Of a stretch of DNA of 64,000 nucleotides, positions 1 to 8,375 are shown in pieces. A program made the translations under genes and the position numbers. The notes under the pieces are model-generated. The model had not been told where the DNA came from, made no database searches, and saw only the letters and a list, made by a program, of their open reading frames with translations. Origin of the DNA: Nocardioides cavernae (GTDB taxonomy: Bacteria; Actinomycetota; Actinomycetes; Propionibacteriales; Nocardioidaceae). Where the stretch lies: NCBI RefSeq assembly GCF_013410035.1, contig NZ_JACCBW010000001.1:744001-808000 (forward strand), written 5' to 3'. The first letter of the stretch is position 1; each line of letters starts with the position of its first letter.

Positions 1-1332
1 CAGCCCGACGACGGCGCAGTCCTGCACCGCCCCGTGCGCCAGGACGGCCTGCTCGACCTCGGTCGAGTAGACGTTGAAGCCACCGGTGATGATCATGTCC
101 TTGGCCCGGTCGACGATGTGGAGGAAGCCCTCCTCGTCGAGGAAGCCGATGTCGCCGGTGTGCAGCCAGCCGTTGCGCAGCGTCCGCGCGGTCTCGTCGG
201 GGTCCTGCCAGTAGCCGGCCATCACCAGCGACGAGCGGGCGCAGATCTCGCCGCGCTGCCCCACCGGCACGGGCCTGTCGTCCTCGTCGAGGATCGTGAC
301 GGTGACCAGCGGTGCCGGCCGGCCCGCGCTGGTGAGTCGCTCGGTGGCCACCGAGCCGTCCGGTCGGAGGTGGTCGCGCGGCGGCATCATCGAGATCATC
401 ATGGGCGCCTCGGTCTGCCCGAAGAGCTGTGCCATGACGGGACCGATGCGACGCAGCGCCTCCTCGAGGCGGGACGCCGACATCGGCGCCGCGCCGTACC
501 AGAAGCACTGCAGGCTGCTCGTGTCCGTGGAGTCGAGGTCGGGACTGCCGAGCACCATGTAGATCAGCGTCGGCGGCAGGAACGTGTGCGTCACCCGGTG
601 CTCCTGCAGCAGCCGCAGGAACCCGCCGACGTCGGGCGTACGCATGATGACGACCTCGCCGCCCAGCGAGAGCACGGGGAAGCAGAGCACCCCGGCGGCG
701 TGGGTGAGCGGGGCGAGGGCGAGGTAGACCGGCGGGCCGTCGAACGGGTACCCCATCAGGGTCAGCGCGGTCATCGTCTCGAGGTTGGTCGGCGTGAGCA
801 TCACGCCCTTGGGCCGACCCGTGGTGCCGCCGGTGCCGACCAGCATCGCGAGCTCGTCGGCACCGGGGCGTCCGGGGCGCTCGGGAACCTGTGCGGTGCC
901 CGAGGAGAGGAAGTCGGCGAGGGTCAGCGACCCCGCGTCGTCCCCGTCGAGGCAGACCCACGTGTGGACCTGCGGCAGGTGGTCGCGGATCGCGGCGACG
1001 AGCGGCGAGAACGCCGCCTGGTGGAGCACGACCTCGGCGCCGAAGAGCTCGAGGAGCTCCTGGTTCTCGGCGGCCTCGTTGCGCGGGTTGACCGGGCACC
1101 ACACCCCGCCGGCCCGGCTGATCCCGAAGACGCAGGTGAACGCCACGGGGTCGTTGGCCGACAGGATCGCGACGCGCGACCCCGCGCGGAGGCCGCGCCC
1201 GAGCAGGGCGGCCCCGACCCGGTGCGACAGCGCCACCACGTCGGCGTACGACATCGAGGTGCCGTCCGTGGTCAGGCAGGGTCGCTCCGGGCCGAGGCTC
1301 GCGCCCTTGTCGAGGTAGTCGTGGAGCCGCAT
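1..1332 (-). CDS. Acyl-CoA synthetase (AMP-binding), 3' end outside the window
   Basis: Adenylate-forming ligase that activates a carboxylic acid as acyl-AMP and then acyl-CoA. The frame is open from the ATG at 1332 to the window edge (444 codons), so the C-terminal part is missing. Visible: the phosphate-binding loop TGGTTGRPKG near residue 167, the FGQTE motif near 305, and TGDIGFLDEEG followed by VDRAKDMI with the hinge region and GGFNVYSTEVE near the truncated end. These are the class I adenylate-forming core motifs. It starts 11 bp after the stop of the reductase gene at 1344-2471, so the three minus-strand genes look like one fatty or xenobiotic acid operon. Substrate cannot be told. 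Confidence 0.9.
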   Translation of the reverse strand, partial: MRLHDYLDKGASLGPERPCLTTDGTSMSYADVVALSHRVGAALLGRGLRAGSRVAILSANDPVAFTCVFGISRAGGVWCPVNPRNEAAENQELLELFGAEVVLHQAAFSPLVAAIRDHLPQVHTWVCLDGDDAGSLTLADFLSSGTAQVPERPGRPGADELAMLVGTGGTTGRPKGVMLTPTNLETMTALTLMGYPFDGPPVYLALAPLTHAAGVLCFPVLSLGGEVVIMRTPDVGGFLRLLQEHRVTHTFLPPTLIYMVLGSPDLDSTDTSSLQCFWYGAAPMSASRLEEALRRIGPVMAQLFGQTEAPMMISMMPPRDHLRPDGSVATERLTSAGRPAPLVTVTILDEDDRPVPVGQRGEICARSSLVMAGYWQDPDETARTLRNGWLHTGDIGFLDEEGFLHIVDRAKDMIITGGFNVYSTEVEQAVLAHGAVQDCAVVGL

Positions 1333-1343
1333 GCCGGTCCGGC

Positions 1344-2471
1344 TCAGTCCTGGGTGGTGAGCACCGGCGGCGAGACCAGGCCGAACGTGCGCAGGACGCC
1401 GAGCAGCTCGTGGTGGCCGAACGCCTGACAGCCCGACGCGAAGCCGACGCGCCGCGGCGGCTGCTGGAGCAGGGAGTAGGCGGCGTACGCCTGCATCAGG
1501 CCGGTCTGCTTGTAGTTGGAGTTGCCGTGGATGACGCAGTGCGCGCGGCCCAGCGGCCCGGACGCGTGCACCGAGTCGAGCGACTTGTTGACCCGCGGGT
1601 TCTCGCGCGGCGGCATCTGGTCCATCACCTGGCGGGCCGTCGCGGTGAGGGCGGCGGCCCGGTCGTCGGCGCTCATGTCCTTGGTCGCCTCGAGCGCGCC
1701 CGCGACGATCTGCGGCACCCCGTTCATCAGGGCTGCGTTGAAGACCCCGCCCTGGGCCTTGCAGTTGGCCACGCGCGGGTCGCGCTTGAACCACACCGGG
1801 TGCGACGTGCCGCCCCACGGCAGCGACTGGGCGAGCTCGTGCTGGCCGGGGACCACGAGCGGGACGAGTCCCTGGCCGGGGTCGAAGGGGACGTAGGCGT
1901 TCTGCTCGAGGAAGTGCGCCGCGGACGACGCCGCGTTGACCAGGATCGTCTCGGTCGACGCGATGGTCGGCGAGCCTCCCCAGAAGACCGCGATGTCGAG
2001 GGTGTCGAGGCCGGGCTTCTCCAGGCACAGCTGCGCGGCGATCTCGCCGGTGGTGTACATCTGCGCGATGCCGGGCGAGAGCAGCAGGCCCGCCTCGGCG
2101 TACTGCTCCCCCCACTGCTCGTCGCACGCCATCAGCCAGTCCTGCTCACCGGTGGTGTCGGTGTAGTGGACGCCCGCCCTGAGCGCGGCCTCGACGACCG
2201 TCGGCCCGAGGGTGCTGAACGGGCCGACGGTGTTGAGCACGACCGCGGCACCGTCGAGGAGCTCGGCGATGCTCTCCACGTCGTGGTCGACCGTGCGGAT
2301 CTCGTAGTCGGCGGTCTCGATGCCGGCGACGTTCGTCGCCAGGGACGACTCGAGCTTCTCCTGGCTGCGGCCCGCCGCGACGAACGGGACGTGGTACTCG
2401 CGGAGGTACTCGCAGATCAGGCGGCCGGTGTAGCCGGACGCTCCGTAGACGACGACCTTCTTCTCACCCAT
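1344..2471 (-). CDS. Saccharopine dehydrogenase-like NAD(P)-binding reductase
   Basis: 375-residue protein starting MGEKKVVVYGASGYTGRLI, a Rossmann GxxGxxG loop at residues 9-15 typical of the saccharopine dehydrogenase / trans-acting enoyl reductase family. The middle carries DGAAVVLNTVGPFSTLG, the usual second nucleotide-binding strand of this family, then a YTDTTGEQ stretch. Family members reduce acyl or polyketide intermediates or act on unknown substrates. It lies between an SDR gene and the acyl-CoA ligase on the same strand with short gaps, so a shared acyl-CoA related pathway is likely. Exact reaction unknown. Confidence 0.8.
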   Translation of the reverse strand: MGEKKVVVYGASGYTGRLICEYLREYHVPFVAAGRSQEKLESSLATNVAGIETADYEIRTVDHDVESIAELLDGAAVVLNTVGPFSTLGPTVVEAALRAGVHYTDTTGEQDWLMACDEQWGEQYAEAGLLLSPGIAQMYTTGEIAAQLCLEKPGLDTLDIAVFWGGSPTIASTETILVNAASSAAHFLEQNAYVPFDPGQGLVPLVVPGQHELAQSLPWGGTSHPVWFKRDPRVANCKAQGGVFNAALMNGVPQIVAGALEATKDMSADDRAAALTATARQVMDQMPPRENPRVNKSLDSVHASGPLGRAHCVIHGNSNYKQTGLMQAYAAYSLLQQPPRRVGFASGCQAFGHHELLGVLRTFGLVSPPVLTTQD

Positions 2472-2495
2472 GGCTGTCTCCTCGTGGCTTCCGGT

Positions 2496-3287
2496 TCACA
2501 TGCCCATGCCGCCATCGACCGGGAGGCCGATGCCGTTGACGAAGCGGGACTGGTCGGAGGCGAGGAAGACCACGGCGTCGGCCATGTCCTCGACCTCGCC
2601 GAGACGGCCCGACGGGGTCAGCTCGACGACGGCCCCGATGGCGGCCTCGACGCTGGGGTAGAGCCCGAGCTCGGCCATGTCGTTGGCCAGGCCGGCGCCC
2701 ATCGCGGTCGGCACGAGGCCGGGGTAGACGCAGTTGACGCGTACGCCGTAGCCGAGCTTGCCCGACTCCATCGCGGCGACCTTCGTCATCCGGTCCACCG
2801 CGGACTTGGTGCCGGAGTAGATCGAGATCGCCGGGAAGGCGATCGTCGCCGCGACCGACGCGATGTTGACGATCGACCCGCCCTTGCCGGCGGCGCCGCC
2901 GGGACGCATAGTGCGCAGGCCGTGCTTGAGCCCGAGCGCGGTGCCGAGGACGTTGACGTCGAGCATCTTGCGGATGTCGTCGGTCTGCACCTCGGTCATG
3001 AGGCTGCTGATCTCGATCCCGGCGTTGTTGACGAGGACGTCGAGGCCGCCGAGCCGCTCGACGGTGGCCACGGTCGCGGACTCCCAGCCGGCGTCGTCGG
3101 TCACGTCGAGGCGTACGAACCCGTGGCCATCACCGAGGGAGGCCGCGGTGTCGGCTCCCGCCTCGTCGATGTCGGCGATCATCACCTTCGCCCCGGCCGC
3201 AGCGAGCGCACGGGCCATCCCCTCCCCCAGGCCCTGGGCACCTCCCGTCACGAGTGCGACGCGTCCGGTCAGGTCGGTTGCGGTCAT
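2496..3287 (-). CDS. SDR family NAD(P)-dependent oxidoreductase
   Basis: 263-residue classical short-chain dehydrogenase. Start chosen at the ATG at 3287 because GAAGGAG lies just upstream; a longer frame to 3365 would run through the divergent promoter. Visible: TGGAQGLG cofactor loop near residue 15, NNAG near 90, catalytic Ser in NIASVAA, and YSGTK (Tyr-x-x-x-Lys) near 158-162; the C-terminus ends in the common DGGMGM. An acidic residue after the second strand (IADID) suggests NAD(H). First gene of the three-gene minus-strand block and divergent from the TetR gene, which probably represses it. Confidence 0.88.
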   Translation of the reverse strand: MTATDLTGRVALVTGGAQGLGEGMARALAAAGAKVMIADIDEAGADTAASLGDGHGFVRLDVTDDAGWESATVATVERLGGLDVLVNNAGIEISSLMTEVQTDDIRKMLDVNVLGTALGLKHGLRTMRPGGAAGKGGSIVNIASVAATIAFPAISIYSGTKSAVDRMTKVAAMESGKLGYGVRVNCVYPGLVPTAMGAGLANDMAELGLYPSVEAAIGAVVELTPSGRLGEVEDMADAVVFLASDQSRFVNGIGLPVDGGMGM

Positions 3288-3336
3288 CGAGGTCTCCTTC
3301 GTGCGGTTGTCAGCGTCCGTCGAGTGATGGACCTCA

Positions 3337-3393
3337 CACTGACCCGACATCTTGACGACTGTCAAGACAAACTTCGGTCACGTGTCAAGACAA
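3337..3393. promoter_or_regulatory. Divergent promoter/operator between SDR and TetR genes
   Basis: TGTCAAGACAA occurs twice, at 3360-3370 and 3383-3393, exactly 23 bp apart, and CTTGAC-N4-GTCAAG forms a perfect palindrome at 3351-3366. Read on the minus strand each direct repeat supplies a TTGACA -35 element pointing at the SDR gene. The arrangement is what a TetR-type dimer site covering a promoter looks like; the binding protein is inferred to be the adjacent regulator. Confidence 0.65.
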
Positions 3394-3440
3394 CGCGGAT
3401 GATGCCCGCCCGACCGCCGCCCGGCGCGTACGCTGTGGTG

Positions 3441-4091
3441 GTGCCCGCCCCTCGCTCCGCCTCCGTCGCCGACCCGGTCGCGTCGGCGGCCGCGCGCGCG
3501 AGCAAGCACGAGGACCGGCGCGACCAGCTCGCCGAGTCGGCCCTGGTCACGCTCGGGAAGCTGGGCTACGCCAAGACCTCGCTGCGCGAGATCGCCCAGC
3601 ACTCGCCGTTCTCGCACGGCGTCGTGCACTACTACTTCTCCAGCAAGGAGGAGCTGATCACCTACTGCGTGCGCTACTACAAGCGCACGTGCGTGACGCG
3701 CTACGACGCGATCGTGGCGTCCTCGACCTCCGACGACGAGCTGCGTACGCGCTTCGCCGCCAAGCTGGCCGAGACCATCCGCGAGGAGGGTCCGATGCAC
3801 CAGCTCTGGTACGACCTGCGCAACCAGTCGATGTTCGAGCCGGCGCTGCGCGAGGTGGTGCTCGACATCGACGGCCAGCTGGAGGAGATGATCTGGCGGG
3901 TCGTCACGCGCTACGCCGAGCTCGCGGGCCGACCGCCCGCGCTCGACCCGGCCACGACCTACGGGATGCTCGACGGACTGTTCGCCCAGACGTTGCTGCT
4001 GTGGGCCACCGGCCCGGCCGGGAGGCGCGAGGACGCACTGTCGGTCCTCACCGGCCGCGTCGACTCGCTGCTGCCGTCGCTCCTCGCCTGA
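3441..4091 (+). CDS. TetR/AcrR family transcriptional regulator
   Basis: About 216 residues from the GTG at 3441; GTGs at 3435 and 3438 and ATGs at 3399/3402 are alternatives. The N-terminal helix-turn-helix reads LAESALVTLGKLGYAKTSL, REIAQHSPFSHGVVHYYF, SSKEELI, the classic TetR DNA-binding pattern. The C-terminal ligand domain is helical and not diagnostic. It faces the SDR / reductase / acyl-CoA ligase genes across an operator-like region with repeated TGTCAAG half sites, so it is probably their local repressor, responding to an acyl-CoA or related small molecule. Confidence 0.88.
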   Translation: MPAPRSASVADPVASAAARASKHEDRRDQLAESALVTLGKLGYAKTSLREIAQHSPFSHGVVHYYFSSKEELITYCVRYYKRTCVTRYDAIVASSTSDDELRTRFAAKLAETIREEGPMHQLWYDLRNQSMFEPALREVVLDIDGQLEEMIWRVVTRYAELAGRPPALDPATTYGMLDGLFAQTLLLWATGPAGRREDALSVLTGRVDSLLPSLLA

Positions 4092-4129
4092 CCCCCGACC
4101 CCGCCCGACCTCGCTGCCTCGAGCACGGC

Positions 4130-4160
4130 GAAGGGGCCGGCCCGTCGGGCCGGCCCCTTC
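4130..4160. terminator. Bidirectional hairpin terminator
   Basis: A perfect 14-bp stem (GAAGGGGCCGGCCC paired with its complement) around a GTC loop lies between the convergent TetR and Dps genes. There is no long T-run, as is usual in high-G+C actinobacteria. Confidence 0.75.
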
Positions 4161-4199
4161 GTCGAGATCGTCGGTGCTGCGTGAGGCTGTGAGGCGCCG

Positions 4200-4730
4200 T
4201 CACTCGCTCCAGGAGCGCGGGCGGGCGCTGTTGGCGACGCGGTTCTCCGAGTCGATCATCCACGCGAGCTGCTCGAGGCGCTCCAGGACGGTGTGGATGA
4301 GGTCCGCGGTGGTCGGGTCCTCCTCGTCGACCTCGTCGTGGATCCGGCGGCCGGTGCCGGCCACGGCGTAGATCGCGGCGACGATGAGGTCCACGCAGTC
4401 ACCGGTGTTGACCTCCCCGGCGGGGAACTCGGGCAGCGAGGTCTGCGCGGCGATCGTCGCGGACCGGGCGTCCGGGGTGGCGTAGACCGCGCGCATGCGC
4501 TCGGCGATGTCGTCGGAGAAGCCGCGGGCCGCCTCGACGACCTCGTCGAGGACGAGGTGCATGTCGCGGAAGTTCTTGCCGACGACGTTCCAGTGGGCCT
4601 GCTTGCCCTGCAGGTGCAGGTCGGTGAGGTCGACCAGCAGCTGCTGCAGGTGCCCGGCGAGCCGGTCGGAGGCCTGGAAGGCGGCGTGGGAGGTGCGGGG
4701 GGCGCGGGTCGTGGTGGCCGTCTGGGTCAT
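4200..4730 (-). CDS. dps: Dps family ferritin-like DNA-binding protein
   Basis: 176-residue Dps/miniferritin from the ATG at 4730 with AGGAAG upstream. The ferroxidase region is visible as KQAHWNVVGKNFRDMHLVLDE (about residues 38-58), with His in HWN and the downstream Asp/Glu ligands spaced as in Dps. Dps dodecamers oxidise Fe(II) with peroxide, store iron and protect DNA in stress or stationary phase. It sits alone on the minus strand, with an inverted repeat about 60 bp upstream. The longer open frame upstream is very rich in Arg/Pro and is a composition artefact. Confidence 0.9.
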   Translation of the reverse strand: MTQTATTTRAPRTSHAAFQASDRLAGHLQQLLVDLTDLHLQGKQAHWNVVGKNFRDMHLVLDEVVEAARGFSDDIAERMRAVYATPDARSATIAAQTSLPEFPAGEVNTGDCVDLIVAAIYAVAGTGRRIHDEVDEEDPTTADLIHTVLERLEQLAWMIDSENRVANSARPRSWSE

Positions 4731-4787
4731 GGCGCTTCCTCTCGAGTGGGTCCGTGATGTCGTGATGACCTCACTCAACCGCCTTTT

Positions 4788-4802
4788 CTTGACCCGTTCA
4801 AG
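4788..4802. promoter_or_regulatory. Inverted repeat upstream of dps
   Basis: CTTGA-N5-TCAAG lies about 60 bp upstream of the dps start. It resembles the CTTGAC-N4-GTCAAG palindrome beside the TetR gene at 3351. The rest of 4803-5010 shows no gene and no other clear signal. Confidence 0.4.
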
Positions 4803-5010
4803 TAAGGCGAGGCTGGCCTCGGACACGGTCCGGTCGCCGCTGTGGACCAGCGACTCCTGGCCTCGGACGTCGTCGAACCAGCGTCGAGCGGTGCAGCGCG
4901 GGGTCGCGGGTCCTCTGGAGTCACCGGATGTCCGGTGACCACCCTGCTCACAGGTCCAGGTCCCGGGTGCAAAGCAGGGATCTCGGGTGCAGAGGTCGGC
5001 GGGCGCCGGG

Positions 5011-5024
5011 GTTCTCCACAGATC
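5011..5024 (+). promoter_or_regulatory. 14-bp upstream element shared with the toxin-like gene
   Basis: GTTCTCCACAGATC ends exactly 48 nt before the ATG at 5073. The same 14-mer occurs at 7009-7022, exactly 48 nt before the GTG at 7071. The sequence nearer the starts is also similar (TGGYGG...CCCGGG). This suggests a common promoter or operator for the two secretion-related loci. Confidence 0.55.
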
Positions 5025-5072
5025 GCCCGCGCGGGGTGGCGGCCCGGGCACGCCGGTCGACAGGATCGGCGC

Positions 5073-5390
5073 ATGATCGTCTCGGGAACACTGCACATCG
5101 ACCCCGCCGAGCACGCGGCCGCGACCGCCTCGCTGGCCGCACGCCTCGACGACCTGGCCGCACGCCGCCGCGCTGCGGAGGCCACCGTCGAAGGACTCCT
5201 CCGCACGTGGCACGGCGAGGCCGCCGCCGCCTTCCGCGACGAGTGGGAGGTGTGGAGCGCGGCCGCCGCCTCGGTCGTGTCTGACCTCGACGCGGCCGTC
5301 TCGGCGCTGCCCGGTGCGCGGGCCGACGTCGTCCGTGCCGACGGCGCTGCCGGGACGACCACCGCCGACCTGGCCGGGCGGCTCGGGTGA
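5073..5390 (+). CDS. WXG100/ESX-like small helical protein A
   Basis: 105-residue all-helical protein starting MIVSGTLHIDP. It has the size and two-helix character of WXG100 proteins, with LLRTWHGEAAAAFRDEWEVW in the middle, where W-H-G takes the place of the W-x-G turn. Such proteins form helical hairpin dimers exported by type VII (ESX) secretion or act as chaperone domains for larger substrates. The following gene overlaps by 4 bp and encodes a second protein with W-S-G, so the two probably form a heterodimer. No ESX ATPase lies in the window. Confidence 0.65.
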   Translation: MIVSGTLHIDPAEHAAATASLAARLDDLAARRRAAEATVEGLLRTWHGEAAAAFRDEWEVWSAAAASVVSDLDAAVSALPGARADVVRADGAAGTTTADLAGRLG

Positions 5391-5686
5391 CGGCGTTCGA
5401 CGTCGACCTCGCCGAGCTGCGCGCGGCGGTCGCCGACCTCGCCGGGTGCCAGCGCGACCTCCTCGCCCTCGCTGGTGACATCGACCAGGCGCAGACGCGG
5501 CTCGCGGGCGGCTGGTCCGGGCTGGCGCGCGACGCCCAGGCGACGGCGTACGCCTCGTGGCGCGACGACTGCGCCGCGATGGTGACGGCGCTGGCCGGTC
5601 TGCGCGGGATCGCCGCCGCGGCCGACGGGCACTACACGACGGCGGCCGCGGCCAACGTCGACCTCTGGTCACGCGTCACGGCGTGA
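5387..5686 (+). CDS. WXG100/ESX-like small helical protein B
   Basis: 99 residues from a GTG that overlaps the previous stop (GTGA), implying translational coupling. It carries the W-x-G turn in AGGWSGLARDAQATAYASW between two predicted long amphipathic helices, the hallmark of the WXG100 fold. Its last 11 bp overlap the tail of the convergent MOSC gene. It is presumed to pair with the preceding product as an ESX-type dimer; the secretion apparatus and effector are not next to it, though a toxin-like gene under a similar promoter element lies 1.4 kb downstream. Confidence 0.65.
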   Translation: MTAFDVDLAELRAAVADLAGCQRDLLALAGDIDQAQTRLAGGWSGLARDAQATAYASWRDDCAAMVTALAGLRGIAAAADGHYTTAAAANVDLWSRVTA

Positions 5687-6413
5687 CGTCGACGCGGCCG
5701 GGCTCGACGACGGTCGCGTAGACGCCGAACATCGGCTCGCCGGCCCGGTTGGTCGGCCGTTCCCGGACCAGACGCTTCAGGAGGCGTACGTCCTTCACGC
5801 CGGTCACGGGGTGGTGGTCGACCACCGCGCATCGCGGGACGGGACCACCGACCCGCAGGGTCGCGCCGCCGACGGTGATGAGCCGACCGGCCCAGTCGTC
5901 CTCGACCCACGGCTCATCGGTCTCCACGACCAGCGTCGCGCGGAAGCGGGCGGACTCCGCCCGCATCCCCACCGCCTCGAGCGACGCCGTGGTGAGCACG
6001 GTGACGGGGTCGGCGAACACGACCCCTCCACGCGGCGCCCGCGCCAGGCGTACCTCCGTGCCGAGGAAGTCCGACGCGAGCTGGGCGTGCGGCCCCTCGG
6101 TGAGGAGGAGGCCGACCTGACGCCCCCAGTAGTCGCACCTGAGCGTCTCTCCAGCGGGAGCTGCCGGGGCGTACGCCGTCTCCCCCGTCGGCAGCGTCAG
6201 CGCGAGGCCGTCATCGAGCTCGCGCGCCGTGATGGCGATGAGCGACGGGTGCTGGACGGTCCTGAGCACGCGCGCCCGTGCGACGTCGACGAGGCAGTAG
6301 GCGCGGTTGCCGACGGCTCCCCGCACATCGAGGTCGACCGCCCGGAGCGCGAGGTGCCGCATGCCCTTCACCGGGGCGAACCCGGCCTCGCGCACGACGA
6401 GAACCCCGGACAT
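5676..6413 (-). CDS. MOSC domain-containing protein
   Basis: 245 residues with the two parts of MOSC N-terminal beta-barrel proteins: residues 1-90 begin VVREAGFAPVKGMRHLAL and continue GNRAYCLVD, and the C-terminal MOSC domain holds FRATLVVET, WVEDDWAGRLITVGGATLRVGGPVPRCAVVDHHP with the conserved Cys in PRCAV. MOSC domains bind molybdenum cofactor and act as sulfur carriers, for example in molybdoenzyme-dependent N-hydroxylated substrate reduction. The gene is convergent with the WXG100 pair. Partner enzymes are not in the window. Confidence 0.85.
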   Translation of the reverse strand: MSGVLVVREAGFAPVKGMRHLALRAVDLDVRGAVGNRAYCLVDVARARVLRTVQHPSLIAITARELDDGLALTLPTGETAYAPAAPAGETLRCDYWGRQVGLLLTEGPHAQLASDFLGTEVRLARAPRGGVVFADPVTVLTTASLEAVGMRAESARFRATLVVETDEPWVEDDWAGRLITVGGATLRVGGPVPRCAVVDHHPVTGVKDVRLLKRLVRERPTNRAGEPMFGVYATVVEPGRVDVTP

Positions 6414-6434
6414 GGCGGCATCGTCGCACGCGGG

Positions 6435-6942
6435 TCACGCGCCGCGCGGACGGAAGACGAGCACGTTGGGCGGGCGCGGGCCGGGGTCCGGGGGCGAGAG
6501 CGGCCCGCGCGGCGCCGCGGCGCACGGAGCGGCGAACGACCTCTCGGTCACGAGGTTGTCCTGCGCCTGGACGAGGACCACGGTGCCCGTCGTGTCGGGT
6601 CGTGCCATGGCCGCGCCGCTGACGACGTGGTCGAAGGTGAAGCCGGTGAAGCGCCCGCGCCCCTCCCCCTTGGCTCCCGGTCTGAGGAGGTGGTCGACGA
6701 CGAAGCGCAGCGTGACCGCCATGAACCTCGCCCCCGAGCGCCGGCTCCCACTCGAGGCAGCAGCCGTCCGGGCAGACCACCCACGCGAGACGGGCGAACG
6801 GGACGTCATGGTCGCCGCGTCCGGTCGGGGTGCCGCGCAGCGTGCCGCCCGAGTCGAGCAGGTCGAGGAGGTGGTCGCGCTCGTCCTCGTTGAGGGGCGG
6901 CTCGACGCGGATGCATCCGGTGGCGTGGGAGTCGGAGGACAT
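6435..6942 (-). pseudogene. Conserved-looking hypothetical gene with a frameshift
   Basis: Two frames read in succession like one protein of about 168 residues. From the ATG at 6942 the first part runs MSSDSHATGCIRVEPPLNEDE to CCLEWEPALG; the second continues ARFMAVTLRFVVDHLLRPG to the stop at 6435. The switch coincides with a run of five C at 6731-6735; removing one base joins the frames smoothly. Either an indel broke the gene or the run is a sequencing error. The family is not recognised. A duplicated-looking LVQAQDNLVTERSF stretch suggests a soluble domain. Confidence 0.6.
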
Positions 6943-6989
6943 GGCTCCACGGTGCCCGCAGCCGTCGGGAGCGGAAACGCCTCGTCGCG

Positions 6990-7022
6990 GATCTGTGGAC
7001 AGCGCCGCGTTCTCCACAGATC
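6990..7022. promoter_or_regulatory. Palindromic operator-like element before the toxin-like gene
   Basis: GATCTGTGGA (6990-6999) and TCCACAGATC (7013-7022) are perfect inverted 10-mers separated by 13 nt. The right arm belongs to the 14-mer shared with 5011-5024 and lies 48 nt before the GTG start at 7071. Confidence 0.55.
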
Positions 7023-7070
7023 ACGTCCTGCCACTGGTGGGCCCGGGACGGCGGCGTCGAGGCTGGACGG

Positions 7071-8375
7071 GTGCGGATCACAGTGGAGTGCGGCGGGTTC
7101 ACCCGGGCGGCGGACGCCTGCCTGACGGCGAACCAGACCAGCGCCGTCCTGGCCGGGTCCCTCGGCGCGAGGCTCTCCGGTTGCGCCGGGATGGCCGGTG
7201 ACGACGCCACCAGCAGCGACTTCGCGCGGGCGTACGATCCCGCCGCCGGCGAGGCGCTCGCGGCGCTGGCCGACCTCACGCACGCCTTCATCGGTGCCGG
7301 GCGGCTCCTGGACCGCACCGGGGAGAACCACGCCCGAGCGGAGTCCGCGGCCGCCGGGCACCCGGTGCTCGGCTACGGCGGCGGCGCGCTGCACGAGGGG
7401 GCGTACGTCCGGGTGCGTCCGACCGTGCCACCCTCGAGCCTCGGCGCACAGGAGCCCTCGCTGGGCGCCGTCGACCGGTGGATCCTCGACCAGGTCGAGG
7501 GCTTCGTGTGGCCGTCCGCCGACATCGGCCTGCTCCACGCCGCCGCCTCGGCCTGGCGCCGCGCCGCCGCGTCGACCACCGGGCTGACCGACCACCTCGA
7601 CGCAGCCGTGAGCCTGCTCGAGCACCAACGCTCGCCCGAGGTCCCGCTCGCGGTCGACGCGCTCACCGACCTCGGCACGATCGTCGGCGACACCGCCTGG
7701 CAGCTCGGCGACCTCGCCGCCGCCTGCGAGGACTACGCCGACGCGGGCGCCGCGGCCCGCGATCGCACCCGCGCCCTGCTCGCCGAGGTCGCGCAGATGA
7801 CGGTCGAGGGCGTGGCGTTCTCGGCACTCGTCACCGGCCTGACCGGCGGTCTCGGCGGGGGTGCGGCCACGGCCGCCGCCCTCGCGCGGATCCGCACCGT
7901 GGCACCGCGCTTCGTCGCGATCCTCGCCGCGGTGCGTACGGCCGCCGCGGCCGCCGTGGTCCGGATCGAGCGGGCGGTCGAGGCGCTGGCGGACCTGCGG
8001 GCGCGGGTGGAGAGGTTCCTCCGGATCCCGGTGCGCGACGAGGCGGGGAGCATCGGGAAGTCGCTGCCGGGTGCGCGGCTGCCGGGGCGCCCGAAACCCG
8101 ACGTGGACGACCCGAAGCTGAGCAACTACGTGGACCAGCTGTTCAAGGGCGTGTCCCAGCCGAACCGGACCGGCGACGGGACCACGATGGACGCGATCCG
8201 CCACGAGATCGCCAGCGGCGACCTCGTGCACGGCAAGGACCACGTGCGCAAGGGCCGCGACATCCTGAGAGGCTTGGAGCGGTGGCTCCGCACGAGGGAC
8301 GACGCGAGCCAGACCGATCGGGAAACGGCCCGTGCGCTGGCCGACGAGCTGAGGAGCCTCCTCCATGACGGCTGA
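7071..8375 (+). CDS. Polymorphic-toxin-like protein with helical N-terminal secretion domain
   Basis: 434 residues from GTG. The first 110 residues are helical and WXG/LXG-like, the middle (about 240-300) has an Ala/Gly-rich hydrophobic stretch, and residues 350-434 form a compact C-terminal domain: KLSNYVDQLFKG, GDGTTMDAIRHEI, HGKDHVRKGRDILRGLERWL, then DRETARALADEL. A variable small domain at the C-terminus followed immediately by a small overlapping gene is the usual layout of contact-dependent or ESX effector toxins with immunity. The conserved H, D, R and K residues suggest a nuclease, but I cannot name the family. Upstream it shares a promoter element with the WXG100-like pair. Confidence 0.6.
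   Translation: MRITVECGGFTRAADACLTANQTSAVLAGSLGARLSGCAGMAGDDATSSDFARAYDPAAGEALAALADLTHAFIGAGRLLDRTGENHARAESAAAGHPVLGYGGGALHEGAYVRVRPTVPPSSLGAQEPSLGAVDRWILDQVEGFVWPSADIGLLHAAASAWRRAAASTTGLTDHLDAAVSLLEHQRSPEVPLAVDALTDLGTIVGDTAWQLGDLAAACEDYADAGAAARDRTRALLAEVAQMTVEGVAFSALVTGLTGGLGGGAATAAALARIRTVAPRFVAILAAVRTAAAAAVVRIERAVEALADLRARVERFLRIPVRDEAGSIGKSLPGARLPGRPKPDVDDPKLSNYVDQLFKGVSQPNRTGDGTTMDAIRHEIASGDLVHGKDHVRKGRDILRGLERWLRTRDDASQTDRETARALADELRSLLHDG

Noticed and set aside
1410..4091. 893-residue plus-strand open frame
   Set aside because: All but the last 216 codons are antisense to the reductase and SDR genes and Arg/Gly-rich; only the TetR part is real.
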